Source of the DNA: Pigmentiphaga sp.
GTDB lineage: Bacteria; Pseudomonadota; Gammaproteobacteria; Burkholderiales; Burkholderiaceae_B
Length of the DNA stretch: 64,000 bases
Direction: 5' to 3'
Assembly: GCA_023228945.1 (NCBI GenBank)
Contig: JALOAI010000015.1
Location: 62,001 to 126,000, forward strand
Part shown: positions 50,309 to 59,466 of the stretch, piece by piece
Layout: the number at the start of each line of letters is the position of its first letter
How positions within the stretch are numbered: position 1 is the first letter of the stretch
The notes under the pieces: model-generated
What the model was told of the DNA's origin: nothing
Databases searched by the model: none
Seen by the model: the letters and a program-made list of their open reading frames with translations, nothing else
Program-made: the position numbers and the translations under genes

Positions 50309-53194
50309 TCAGGCGATCAGGCCGGCGCGGCGAGCCACGGCGATGGCTTCCATGCGGTTGCGGGTATCAAGCTTGACGTTGATATTGCGCAGATGAGTAC
50401 GCACGGTGGTCTCGGCCACGAACAAGCGCTCGGCAATCGCCTCATTGGAGAGACCTTCGGCCACCAGGCGCATCACCTGGATCTCTTTGCGCGTAAGCAG
50501 CTCGCTGGCCAGCGCCAAGGCCGGGGACGCAGCCCTGGCCGGGGTGTCCGCGCCGCGGGCGGCGGGCGGCCCATCCCCTTCCCGCCCCGCCGCGGCAGCG
50601 GCCGCGTCCCGCGGCGCATCGCCTGGCACTCGGTCGCGCAACAAGCGGTCGATGAACTGCAATGGCGCTTCGATCCCGGACTGGCCGGCTCCACCTTCGA
50701 GCAGGACCGAGGGCACGGCCCGCAGCTCGCGCAGCAGGTTCAACAACAGCGGTCCCTCATCGAGAAAAGCACGGACATAGCCTTCGGCGCTGGCTTGCCG
50801 CACCGCCTTTGCCAAGACCCGCATGGACTTGTTGCGCTGATCGGTGCAACGCAGCGCCTGCGCCAACAGCAAGCGCAAGGTCAGGGCACGGCGTTCGCGT
50901 TGCGACCGCTCGGCCGCCTCGAGTTGCCGCCGGAGCGCGTCGACCACATCGGCCGCATGTCCGCCGGCGATCGACCAGCGTGCCAGCCCCACCTCATGCG
51001 TCTCGACTTCATTGGCTTTCAGGGACAGATTCGACACTCTCTGCCACAACGCTCTATCGTGGCAGCGATCGAGTTCGGCGCGAGCCAGGTGCAGCCGGCC
51101 GTCGACCACCAGCATCCGCGCCCGTTCGAGACGGGCACAGGCAACGACTCGCGCCAGCCCTTCGCGGTGGCCGATATGCTCGAGCTCGGTCAGCAGGGTC
51201 TGTGCACCATCGGCATCACCCTGATCAAGCGCGATACGCGCCATCATGACATGGGCACAAATCAATTGGTCTGGAATCCCGACACGCCGGATGAGGGGAA
51301 TATAGACCGCCAGCAAGCGCTCGGCCTGCTGGCATAAATCGGCCTCGTACAGGGCTTCGGCCAGCAACACGCCCACCATGGCGTTGCCGTTGGTGGCCCT
51401 GGCGGAATCGCTGGCCCCGGCGCTGGCCGCCAGGCGCAAACGGGCGATGGCGCGCTGCAAGCGGCCCTGCACCAGATCGACCGCGCCTTCGGCCGCCTCG
51501 GATAAAGCGAAGTTGAAGCTGCTGGCGTGCTCCGGCTGCCGGCGGCGGGCGGCGTCGGCCAGTCGCAAGGCCTCGTGGTAGCGTCCTGCGATCATCGACA
51601 GATTGGCGAGGACGACTTCCAGAAAACCACGGGCGAACAGGGCTTCCGGCGGCAGGATCTCGAGAAACGGCTCCGCCATGGCCATGGCATCTTCGTTGCG
51701 ATCCGTCAGCACCATCATCAACGGTCTGAGCGCTAGGTACAAGGCCCGGCTGGAAGCATCGTCGCCGACCACCGCCTCGAGCGGCTCCACCAGCGGGGCT
51801 GCGGCGCGCGGCCCGCGCGCCAGGCATACCGACCACGCCCGGACGACCTGCAACAGGGGATGCTCCTCGAGTTGCCCGGCCTCGAACAAAGGATCCAGCC
51901 AGCGGGCCAGCAGCCGCACCCGCCCTTGATCGAGCAGGTTCTGGGCATGCTCGCCCAACAGCGGCAGCACAAATTCGCGATCGCCGGCGGCCAGGCCGTG
52001 CTCGATGGCCGGTACCGGGCGTCCTTCGGCCAGGAACCAGCGTGCCGCGGCACGATGCAGCCCAGGCACCAGCGGGGCGTGCTGGCGCTGCAGCTGCGCG
52101 CGCAGAAACTCGGCAAACATGCCGTGATAACGGAACTCGCTGCGATCGGCCCGCAGCGGGATCAGAAACAAATGCGCCTGATCGAGGCTGCGCAGCATAT
52201 CGGCGCTGTCTTGCCGGCCGCAGACGGCATCGCACAGTGCCGCGTCGAAGGTGCCCAGGATGCTGGAGCGCAACAGGAAACCGCGGACGTCATCGCTTTG
52301 GCGCGCCAGGACGTCTTCCATGAGGTAGTCCATGACGGCCGCGTTGGAACCCGAGAAGCTGGCGATAAAGCGGCCGGGCTCGGCCCGCCTTTCCAGGGTG
52401 ACGGACGCAAGCCAGAGCGCGGCAACCCAGCCTTCCGTACTGCGATGCAGGCGACGGATGTCTTCCGGCTGCAGCGGCAGCCCACGGCGCTCGCGAAGAT
52501 AATGATCTACCTCGGTCTCGGAAAACCGAAGTTGCTCGGGCTCGATCTCGAGCAATCGCCCGCGGGCCCGCAGCCGCCCCAGACCCAACTCGGGCGCGCC
52601 GCGCGAACCCATGATGATTTGCGCGCCACGCGGCAATTGTTCGATCAGCTCCTGGATCAGTCCCAGCACCACCGGCCCCTGGAGAACTTCGAAATCATCG
52701 AGGAACAGCGCGAATGGCGCGGGATGCGCGGCCACGGTATCGATCAAGCCGAAGGCCAGTTCATCCACGCCATTGCGGCGGCCCGCGTCGAGCTCGCGCA
52801 AGCGTGGAATCTGCGGCGCGAGGGCGGCGACCAGGGCCGAGAGCAAACGCCCGACGTCGTTATCGGCGCGGTCGAGCGTCAGCCAGGCATGCGGCAATCC
52901 GGTTTCTTGGAATCGGCGCATCACCTGCAGCATGACGGTGGTTTTGCCGAAGCCGGCGGGCGCGCGCAACAGCACCAGTCGCGCCGCTCCGGCATTGAAA
53001 ATGCGCTCGCAGACTTGCGGGCGCGGCAACTCGTAAGAACTGCCCAGCGGCGGCCGCAACTTGCCGGTGAAGGAAATCGCCCGGGGCCAGTGAATGACCT
53101 CGCCACTGTTGGTGTCGGCGGCCGCGGCCCGCGGCCCGGCGCCGGGCCGGTTGAAATCCTGGAACGAAGGAAATGGCTCGAGACGCCCGGACAT
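50309..53194 (-). CDS. MalT-like LuxR-family regulator (LAL type)
   Basis: The 961-residue regulator has an N-terminal STAND/AAA-type ATPase with Walker A APAGFGKT at 78-85 and the Walker B-like FALFLDDFE. A long helical TPR-like middle follows, with a C-terminal LuxR helix-turn-helix (about 898-961; LTRKEIQVMRLVAEGLSNEA, ETTVRTHLRNINVKL). Such proteins (MalT, AlkS) activate catabolic promoters upon binding an inducer and ATP. GAGGAGG precedes ATG 53194. It is embedded in the minus-strand cluster between the thiolase and acyl-CoA dehydrogenase genes and probably activates it, perhaps through motifs C and D. Confidence 0.9.
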   Translation of the reverse strand: MSGRLEPFPSFQDFNRPGAGPRAAAADTNSGEVIHWPRAISFTGKLRPPLGSSYELPRPQVCERIFNAGAARLVLLRAPAGFGKTTVMLQVMRRFQETGLPHAWLTLDRADNDVGRLLSALVAALAPQIPRLRELDAGRRNGVDELAFGLIDTVAAHPAPFALFLDDFEVLQGPVVLGLIQELIEQLPRGAQIIMGSRGAPELGLGRLRARGRLLEIEPEQLRFSETEVDHYLRERRGLPLQPEDIRRLHRSTEGWVAALWLASVTLERRAEPGRFIASFSGSNAAVMDYLMEDVLARQSDDVRGFLLRSSILGTFDAALCDAVCGRQDSADMLRSLDQAHLFLIPLRADRSEFRYHGMFAEFLRAQLQRQHAPLVPGLHRAAARWFLAEGRPVPAIEHGLAAGDREFVLPLLGEHAQNLLDQGRVRLLARWLDPLFEAGQLEEHPLLQVVRAWSVCLARGPRAAAPLVEPLEAVVGDDASSRALYLALRPLMMVLTDRNEDAMAMAEPFLEILPPEALFARGFLEVVLANLSMIAGRYHEALRLADAARRRQPEHASSFNFALSEAAEGAVDLVQGRLQRAIARLRLAASAGASDSARATNGNAMVGVLLAEALYEADLCQQAERLLAVYIPLIRRVGIPDQLICAHVMMARIALDQGDADGAQTLLTELEHIGHREGLARVVACARLERARMLVVDGRLHLARAELDRCHDRALWQRVSNLSLKANEVETHEVGLARWSIAGGHAADVVDALRRQLEAAERSQRERRALTLRLLLAQALRCTDQRNKSMRVLAKAVRQASAEGYVRAFLDEGPLLLNLLRELRAVPSVLLEGGAGQSGIEAPLQFIDRLLRDRVPGDAPRDAAAAAAGREGDGPPAARGADTPARAASPALALASELLTRKEIQVMRLVAEGLSNEAIAERLFVAETTVRTHLRNINVKLDTRNRMEAIAVARRAGLIA

Positions 53195-53207
53195 ACCCTT
53201 ATCCTCC

Positions 53208-54413
53208 TCAACTTCGTTCGTATAAGGTCACCACGCAGGCGCCCCCCAGCCCGAGGTTGTGTTGCAAGGCAAGCCGCGCGCCATCCACCTGGCGGACTCC
53301 GGCCTGGCCGCGCAACTGCCACACCAGCTCGGCGCATTGCGCCAGGCCGGTGGCTCCCAGGGGATGCCCCTTCGACAAAAGCCCCCCGGAAGGATTGACG
53401 ACCACTTGGCCGCCATAGGTATTCTCGGCATTGACCACGAACGCTTCGCCCTGGCCTTCGGAACACAAGCCCAGGGCCTCGTAGGTGATGAGCTCGTTGA
53501 CGGTGAAGCAATCGTGCAGCTCGACCACCGTGACATCGCCGGGGCCGATGCCGGTGGCCTCATAGACCTGACGCGCCGCGCGCCGCGTCATATCGTAGCC
53601 TACCAGCTTGCGCATGTCGCGTTCGTCGAAACTGCTGTTGCCGTCGGTGCTCATGGCCTGGGCGGCGATCCGCACCGTGGTGTCGAGCCCGTGATGGCGG
53701 GCGAACTCTGCCGAGCACAGCACCGCCGCCGCCGCGCCGCAGGTTGGCGGGCAGCATTGCAGGCGTGTCAGCGGATCGAACACCATCGGCGACGCCATCA
53801 CGTCTTCGAGCGAAACGGGTTCGCGGAACAGGGCCCGGGGATTCTGCGCCGCATGGGCGCGCGCCTTCACGGCGATCCGGGCAAAGGTATCGGGACGGGT
53901 GCCATACAACTGCATGTGCAGGCGGCCGGCGCCGCCGAACAACTGCGCCGCGATCGGCGACTGCGGCTCCCGTCCCTGGATGTCGTCCAGCGCGTCGAAG
54001 AGCCGCTGCGCGGGGTCGGGCCTGTCGGCCCAATGGGAGCCGACCGCTCCGCGCCCCATTTGTTCGAAGCCCGTCACCAATGCGCATTCGATGGCGCCGC
54101 TGGCGACGGCCTGCCTGGCCAGAAAAAGCGCCGTCGAGCCCGAAGCGCAATTATTGCTGACATTGAACACGGGTATGGCGGTAAGCCCCAGGCGATACGC
54201 CACCGCCTGGCCGCTGCAGGAGTCGCCATACACGTAACCAGCGTATACCTGGTCGACCCAGAGGTAGTCGACGCGTGCATCTTCGAGGGCGGCACGCGCC
54301 GCTCGCGCGCCCATGACATCGTAGGACTCGCTTGCCCCCGGCTTGACGAAAGGCGTCATCCCGACTCCCGCCACATACACCGGACGCATCCCCGCCGCAG
54401 TCGTTCCGCTCAT
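53208..54413 (-). CDS. Thiolase, SCP-x-like
   Basis: The 401-residue thiolase-fold protein of the SCP-x group has Cys89 in VSNNCASGSTALFLA, HDCFTVNELITYEA, the His motif NPSGGLLSKGHPLGATG and a C-terminal LQHNLGLGGACVVTLY. The sequence HDCF...NPSGG...GHP is that of sterol carrier protein X thiolases, which act on branched or bulky 3-ketoacyl-CoAs. The ATG at 54413 has GGGAGAG upstream; a longer form from 54473 is less likely. It is the gene before the LuxR-type regulator and lies near the substrate-binding protein gene. Confidence 0.85.
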   Translation of the reverse strand: MSGTTAAGMRPVYVAGVGMTPFVKPGASESYDVMGARAARAALEDARVDYLWVDQVYAGYVYGDSCSGQAVAYRLGLTAIPVFNVSNNCASGSTALFLARQAVASGAIECALVTGFEQMGRGAVGSHWADRPDPAQRLFDALDDIQGREPQSPIAAQLFGGAGRLHMQLYGTRPDTFARIAVKARAHAAQNPRALFREPVSLEDVMASPMVFDPLTRLQCCPPTCGAAAAVLCSAEFARHHGLDTTVRIAAQAMSTDGNSSFDERDMRKLVGYDMTRRAARQVYEATGIGPGDVTVVELHDCFTVNELITYEALGLCSEGQGEAFVVNAENTYGGQVVVNPSGGLLSKGHPLGATGLAQCAELVWQLRGQAGVRQVDGARLALQHNLGLGGACVVTLYERS

Positions 54414-54556
54414 CGTACCGCTCTCCCTTCCCATGTGAAGAGCCCCGGCCTTCCGGCCGAAGGTCTGCGCCACGCCGCGGCGGGCGCCGTCGGCGCCACC
54501 GCATCATGGCCGCGCTTGGCCCCATCGTGAATAACCGGGGCTGCGCCGAGGCACGG
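54414..54556 (-). other. Spacer between SBP and SCP-x thiolase genes
   Basis: The 143-bp spacer has no gene. It contains short GC hairpins (CCTTC-CGGCC-GAAGG near 54450 and GGCGCC repeats near 54485) of the dispersed type. A hairpin here could lower downstream expression relative to the binding protein. Confidence 0.3.
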
Positions 54557-55744
54557 TCAGGGGCGGTCTCGGCTTGTCTCGTCGTAATCGAGAACCACCT
54601 CCCAACGCCCATCGCGAATCTGCGACAGGCGGGCGGCGTTCGAGCCCAGGTGGTTATCCGCGCTGAAGGCGAGGGCCGGCATGCCGAAGGCGTCGGCGGG
54701 GGTGTGCATCGCTTCGATGACACTGCCCAGCTTGTCGGCGTCGACATCGCGCCCCGCCTGTTCCAACGCCCGCACCAGGCGATCGAGAATGACGTAGCCG
54801 AACACGGAGTACGTGGAAGGCGCCTCGTTGAAACGGCTGTTATAGCCCTCGAGCCATGGCTTGACGGAGTCGGGCGCGGTATCCGGATAGGGATGCTGCA
54901 CGGTCATGGTGGAATAAAAGCCCTCCACCCCTTCACCGCCGAGCTTGTGGATCAGATCGGTATAGGTACCGAAAGCACCCAGGAATGTCGGGTTGAAGTC
55001 GACGCGTCGCGCTTCGTTGAGCGTGCCGACCGTCTCGCGAATGAGAGTGCCGGTGACCACGAAGTCGCAGCCGGCCGCTTTCATCCGCGCCACCTGCGAC
55101 GAAAAATCGGTGGCGCCGCGCTTGAAGCTGGTTTTCTCGCGCAGTTCCTCGCCGATGCTCTTGAGCCCCGCCTCGGTGCCTCGCAGGATCTCGAGGCCGT
55201 ATTCGTCGTCCTGATAAATAATGCAAGGCGTGGTGGCGTTTTTTTCCTGGTACAGGCGCGCGGCGGTGGGCGCGATCTGATCGTAGTAGGACGACAGAAA
55301 CGAGAACTTGAGCTTGTGCACCGGTTCATACATATCGCGCGACAGCGCGGCCGGGAAGAAGCTCATGACGTTCTTCGACATCATCACGGGCATGGCGGCG
55401 TTGTTCACCGCCGTGCCAAGCGAGCCCGCCATGACGAAGATCTTGTCCTGGTTCACCAGCTTTTGCGCGCCAAGCACGGCCCGGCGGGGGTCGTAGCCGG
55501 TATCCTCCACCAGCAATTTCAATTGGCGGCCGTGCACTCCGCCGGCTTCGTTGGCTTCGGCCACGCGCATGAGCATGCCGTTTCGCAGATCCTTGCCGTA
55601 GCCAGCCAGCGGCCCGGATAGATCCTGCAAGGTGCCGATGAGGATTTCCTGGTCGGTAACGCCTTGGGGCTGCGCCATGGCGCTTCCCGCTCCCGCGAGC
55701 ACCGAAACGACGGCCAAATGGCAAAGGGTACGCATGATGGTCAT
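54557..55744 (-). CDS. ABC transporter periplasmic substrate-binding protein (Leu/Ile/Val-type)
   Basis: The 395-residue type I binding protein has a signal peptide ending at GSAMAQ. The mature start is VTDQEILIGTLQDLSGPLAG, followed by GRQLKLLVEDTGYDPRRAV and KIFVMAGSLGTAVNNA, as in the Bordetella-expanded amide/urea/organic-acid binders. It is periplasmic and delivers a ligand to the LivHMGF proteins encoded upstream in the same run. The start codon could be at 55744 or at the ATG at 55735. The ligand is probably an acid that the CoA ligase next door activates. Confidence 0.88.
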   Translation of the reverse strand: MTIMRTLCHLAVVSVLAGAGSAMAQPQGVTDQEILIGTLQDLSGPLAGYGKDLRNGMLMRVAEANEAGGVHGRQLKLLVEDTGYDPRRAVLGAQKLVNQDKIFVMAGSLGTAVNNAAMPVMMSKNVMSFFPAALSRDMYEPVHKLKFSFLSSYYDQIAPTAARLYQEKNATTPCIIYQDDEYGLEILRGTEAGLKSIGEELREKTSFKRGATDFSSQVARMKAAGCDFVVTGTLIRETVGTLNEARRVDFNPTFLGAFGTYTDLIHKLGGEGVEGFYSTMTVQHPYPDTAPDSVKPWLEGYNSRFNEAPSTYSVFGYVILDRLVRALEQAGRDVDADKLGSVIEAMHTPADAFGMPALAFSADNHLGSNAARLSQIRDGRWEVVLDYDETSRDRP

Positions 55745-55778
55745 GATGATGTCTCCATGAGTATGGTCGGACAGGCTG

Positions 55779-57698
55779 CTACGCTTGAAGGCTTTTGTCC
55801 GCCTGAACGACAGCGGCGGTCTCCCGGTACGCCGGGGCCGAAGGTGGGTACATGGCGTCTATCCGTGCCGCGTACTTCTTCTGCACGAAGCTACGCTTGA
55901 GTTTCATGGTTGGAGTCAGCTCTTCGTCCTCGGCCGACAGCTGGGTGTCCAGAAGAAAGAACTTCTTGATTTGTTCGACGCGCGCAAACTTGCGATTGAC
56001 CTGGTCGATCTCCCGCTGGATCAGGGCCTGGATCTCGGCCGACCGGGTAAGGCTGGCATAGTTCGAGAATGGCACATGGTGGTCCTGGGCGTACTTCTCG
56101 ACCGTTTCCTGCTCGATCATGATGATGGCCGTGAGGTAGGGGCGGCCATCGCCGATAATCACCGCATCGGTCACATAGGGTGAGAACTTGAGCTCGTTCT
56201 CCCATTCGCTGGGCGTGATGTTCTTGCCGCCGGCGGTGATGATGATGTCTTTCATGCGATCGGTGATGCGGAAGTAACCATCGTCGTCCATGGTGCCGAC
56301 ATCCCCCGTGCGCAACCAGCCGTCGGGGCCGATCGCTTCGGCGGTTTTATCCGGCTGGTTCAGGTATCCCAGGCACACGTTGAGGCCACGCACCAGCAGT
56401 TCTCCGGTGACCGCATCCACTCGCACCTCGTTGTAGGGAGCCGCCCGTCCTATCGTGCCGAGCCGGATGCCGCCGGCCGGCATGGCCGTGGCAATCCCGC
56501 CGGTTTCCGTCTGGCCCCAGACTTCGAGCATGGGGAGGCCCAGGGCCAGGTACCAGCGCACCAGGTCGGGGGCGATTGGCGCGGCACCGGTGATCAAATA
56601 CCGGCAACGATGCACGCCAATGAATCGCCGCACGTGATCGAGGGCGGCCACCCCCGCCACCCAGTAGCGCAGCTTGAGCCAGGGGCCGACCGGTCGGCCG
56701 TCGAGTACCTGCTGGACGACCTCATGGCCGACGCCGATCGCCCAGCGATACAGCGCCCGCTGCACCGCTCCCGCCTCATTGACCGCAATGGTGACCGCTG
56801 AATAGAACTTCTCCCAGAGGCGAGGTACGCCACCGAGCACGGTGGGCGCAATCTCCCGCACATTCTCCGGCACCGTGGCGGGATTCTCGACGAAGCTTAG
56901 GCGGGTCCCCGTGTAAAAAGAGGCGTAGAGCCCCACGACCCGCTCGGCCACGTGACAGAGCGGCAGGAAGCACATGCGCTCGTCGGTCGCCGACTGCGGC
57001 AGGATCCGGTTCTGGCCTTGCACAACCGCCATCAGCCCACGATTGGCATGCATCACGCCCTTGGGCTTGCCGGTAGTGCCGGAGGTGTAGATCAGGATCG
57101 CCAGATCGTCCGCTCCGCGCAACTCCCGAACGGTTTCGAACTCTTCCGGGTGAGCCTCGTCGTAGGCACGGCCGAGTGCCTGCAATTCGTCCAGCGTGAC
57201 GACCATCGGATCGCGAAACTCCGCCAAGCCCTTGGGATCGATCAGCACGAGGTGCCGCAAGCCCGGCAGGCGATCGCGGATCTCCAGCGCTTTGTCGAGC
57301 TGCTCTTCGTTTTCGACCACCAGCGCGACGCTTGCGGAGTCCGCACACAAATAGTGCACTTGCGCGGCCGCATCCGTGGGATAGATGCCGTTGGACACCC
57401 CGGCCGCGCTGAGAATGGCCAGGTCCATCCACACCCACTCGACCCGCGTATTCGAGAGGATGGAAACGCACTCGCCCGGCTGGAGGCCGAGCGCCCTCAG
57501 GCCCATCGCCAGCATCCGCACGATGCCGCCGACGTCGCGCCAGCTCCACTCCCGCCACAGGCCAAGCGCCTTCTGCCTCATCATGAGGTTGTCGCCCCGC
57601 CGCGCCACGCCGGCCCAGAACATGCCGGCCACGGTATCGCTTTCGATAACCTGCCCCGGCTCGGGCCGCGGCATCCGGAGGTTCCAGAGTTGAGGCAT
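55779..57698 (-). CDS. Long-chain-type acyl-CoA synthetase
   Basis: The 639-residue AMP-dependent ligase of the FadD15/FAA-like branch has LIYTSGTTGKPKGVMHAN, YLITGAAPIAPDLVRWYL, EVWGQTETGG, LRTGDVGTMDDDGYFRI and a C-terminal DEELTPTMKLKRSFVQKKYA. The last replaces the usual GK-R motif in this branch. It is larger than the other ligases here and typical of long-chain or steroid-like substrates. It lies between the LivF gene and the substrate-binding protein gene, an arrangement repeated in other Alcaligenaceae. Confidence 0.9.
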   Translation of the reverse strand: MPQLWNLRMPRPEPGQVIESDTVAGMFWAGVARRGDNLMMRQKALGLWREWSWRDVGGIVRMLAMGLRALGLQPGECVSILSNTRVEWVWMDLAILSAAGVSNGIYPTDAAAQVHYLCADSASVALVVENEEQLDKALEIRDRLPGLRHLVLIDPKGLAEFRDPMVVTLDELQALGRAYDEAHPEEFETVRELRGADDLAILIYTSGTTGKPKGVMHANRGLMAVVQGQNRILPQSATDERMCFLPLCHVAERVVGLYASFYTGTRLSFVENPATVPENVREIAPTVLGGVPRLWEKFYSAVTIAVNEAGAVQRALYRWAIGVGHEVVQQVLDGRPVGPWLKLRYWVAGVAALDHVRRFIGVHRCRYLITGAAPIAPDLVRWYLALGLPMLEVWGQTETGGIATAMPAGGIRLGTIGRAAPYNEVRVDAVTGELLVRGLNVCLGYLNQPDKTAEAIGPDGWLRTGDVGTMDDDGYFRITDRMKDIIITAGGKNITPSEWENELKFSPYVTDAVIIGDGRPYLTAIIMIEQETVEKYAQDHHVPFSNYASLTRSAEIQALIQREIDQVNRKFARVEQIKKFFLLDTQLSAEDEELTPTMKLKRSFVQKKYAARIDAMYPPSAPAYRETAAVVQADKSLQA

Positions 57699-57708
57699 GC
57701 GGTCTCCT

Positions 57709-58491
57709 TTAACGCCAGGTTTTTTTTCGCTTCCAGCGCCGCTCGCCGCGGGACCCGGACTCTTTCATTCCAAGATAGAACTCTTTGATGTCGTCCTTCT
57801 CCCGCAAGCGCTCGCAGGTGTCGTCCATGACGATCCTGCCGTTCTCGAGCACATAGCCGTGGTCGGCCACATTGAGCGCCATGTTGGCGTTCTGCTCCAC
57901 CAACAGGATCGTGGTGCCACGCTCGCGATTGATGCGCACCACGATCTCGAAGATCTCTTTGGTCAGCCGGGGCGAGAGTCCCAGGCTGGGCTCGTCGAGC
58001 AGGATCATGGACGGCGCGGCAAGAATCGCGCGCGAGATCGCCAGCATTTGCTGCTGCCCCCCCGAAAGCAGGCCGGCATCCTGGCCGGCCCTCTCTTTGA
58101 GAATCGGAAAGTACGCAAACACGGCTTCGAGGTCGCGCACGACGCCGTCGCGGTCGCGGCGGGTGTAGGCGCCCATCATGAGGTTGTCGCGCACGCTCAA
58201 CAGCGGGAACACCTCCCGGCCCTCCGGTACGTGCGAAAGCCCGCGGCGCACGATCCGCGAAGGATCGTCGCCGGTGATGTCCTCTCCCTGAAAATGGATA
58301 GCCCCCTTTTGCGGCTCGAGAATGCCGCTGATGGTCTTGAGGATGGTGGATTTTCCGGCGCCGTTGGAACCCAGCACCGTGGCGATCCGGCCTTGCATCA
58401 CACGCAGGCTCACCCCCCGGATCGCCTTGACCGGTCCGTAGGCGCTTTCCAGATTGGCGATGTCGAGCATCGTGTCGGGCGGTGCGCTCAT
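57709..58491 (-). CDS. Branched-chain-type ABC transporter ATP-binding protein LivF
   Basis: The 260-residue ATPase has Walker A GSNGAGKSTILK, LLSGGQQQMLAISRA, SMILLDEPSLGLSP and LVEQNANMALNVADHGYV. The C-terminus is extended by a basic tail (ERRWKRKKTWR). The start at 58491 overlaps the livG-like stop by 4 bases, so the genes are coupled. It belongs to the second Liv importer of the window, most likely for an organic acid feeding the adjacent ligase. Confidence 0.9.
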   Translation of the reverse strand: MSAPPDTMLDIANLESAYGPVKAIRGVSLRVMQGRIATVLGSNGAGKSTILKTISGILEPQKGAIHFQGEDITGDDPSRIVRRGLSHVPEGREVFPLLSVRDNLMMGAYTRRDRDGVVRDLEAVFAYFPILKERAGQDAGLLSGGQQQMLAISRAILAAPSMILLDEPSLGLSPRLTKEIFEIVVRINRERGTTILLVEQNANMALNVADHGYVLENGRIVMDDTCERLREKDDIKEFYLGMKESGSRGERRWKRKKTWR

Positions 58492-59309
58492 CGCCCCTCC
58501 TCCCGCTGCCGGCGCAGCGAGCCGGCGTCTTCGCTGGTGCCCAGATAGGCCTCGATCACGGCCGGATCCGACTGCACCTGCGCCGGGCTGCCCTGGGCCA
58601 GCACGGCGCCCTGGCTCATGGCAAGCACGCTGTCGGACACCTTGGAAACCAGGCCCATGTCGTGCTCCACCATGAGGATGGTGATGCCGAGATCGCGCCG
58701 GATGTCCTGGATCCAGAAGGCCATGTCGCTGGTTTCCTCCACATTGAGGCCGGACGAGGGCTCGTCGAGGAGCAGCAGCCGGGGTTCGGTACAAAGTGCC
58801 CGCGCCAGTTCCACCACTTTGCGTACGCCATAGGGCAGGCCCGCCACCAGGGCATCGCGATAGTGCTGCAGTTCGAGCAACTCGATGATCTCTTCGACCT
58901 TGCGCCGGGTTTCGCGCTCGGCGGCCCGGACCCGCGGCAAGAACAGCATCTCGCTCCAGATGCCGGTGCGACGGCGGATATGGCGGCCGATCAGAAGGTT
59001 CTGCAGAACGGTGGCGTGTTCGAACAGCTCGATATTCTGGAATGTCCGGGCAATGCCGGCCCCAGCCACCTGGTGCGGCGCCAGGGCGCCCAGCGACCGG
59101 CCCTCGAACGCAAGCGTGCCCGCCGTGGCATCGTAGAACCGGCTGATCAGATTGAACACGGTGGTCTTGCCGGCACCGTTCGGCCCGATCAGGGTGAAGA
59201 TCTCACCCCGCCTGACGTCGAAGCTCACGTCGTTGACGGCGAGTACGCCGCCAAACCGTACGCTTACCCCTCGCAGCGCAAGGATCGCTTGGGTCACCTC
59301 AGCCTCCAT
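58488..59309 (-). CDS. Branched-chain-type ABC transporter ATP-binding protein LivG
   Basis: The 273-residue ATPase has Walker A GPNGAGKTTVF, LPYGVRKVVELARAL as the relaxed signature, LLLLDEPSSGL and VEHDMGLV. The start at 59309 (MEAEVTQ) is chosen because it begins normal family sequence; an in-frame ATG at 59384 would add 25 residues encoded by an intergenic repeat (MKLPPRSLRSLPPGG). This repeat-derived start may nevertheless be used and needs protein data. It couples to the livF-like gene by overlap. Confidence 0.87.
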   Translation of the reverse strand: MEAEVTQAILALRGVSVRFGGVLAVNDVSFDVRRGEIFTLIGPNGAGKTTVFNLISRFYDATAGTLAFEGRSLGALAPHQVAGAGIARTFQNIELFEHATVLQNLLIGRHIRRRTGIWSEMLFLPRVRAAERETRRKVEEIIELLELQHYRDALVAGLPYGVRKVVELARALCTEPRLLLLDEPSSGLNVEETSDMAFWIQDIRRDLGITILMVEHDMGLVSKVSDSVLAMSQGAVLAQGSPAQVQSDPAVIEAYLGTSEDAGSLRRQREEGR

Positions 59310-59466
59310 GGCCGCCCGGCCGCCCGAAGGAGACTGAAGCCCCCCCGGGGGCAGCGAACGCAGTGAGCGTGGGGGCAGTTTCATCTCAGCCTCCGCCCGG
59401 CCGCCCGAAGGAGGCTGAAGCCCCCCCGGGGGGCAGCGAACGCAGTGAGCGTGGGGGCAGTTTCAT
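59298..59466. repeat. Tandem duplication of a dispersed intergenic repeat
   Basis: Two head-to-tail copies of an 82-87 bp GC-rich unit (59298-59384 and 59385-59466) lie between the livM and livG genes. They share the blocks CTCAGCCTCC, GGCCGCCCGAAGGAG, GAAGCCCCCCCGGGGG and CAGCGAACGCAGTGAGCGTG. The left copy has six extra bases near its start. The unit is the kind dispersed in Alcaligenaceae genomes. Each copy carries ATGAAACTG on the minus strand, so it can offer a start codon, and the right copy encloses the livM stop. Confidence 0.75.
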
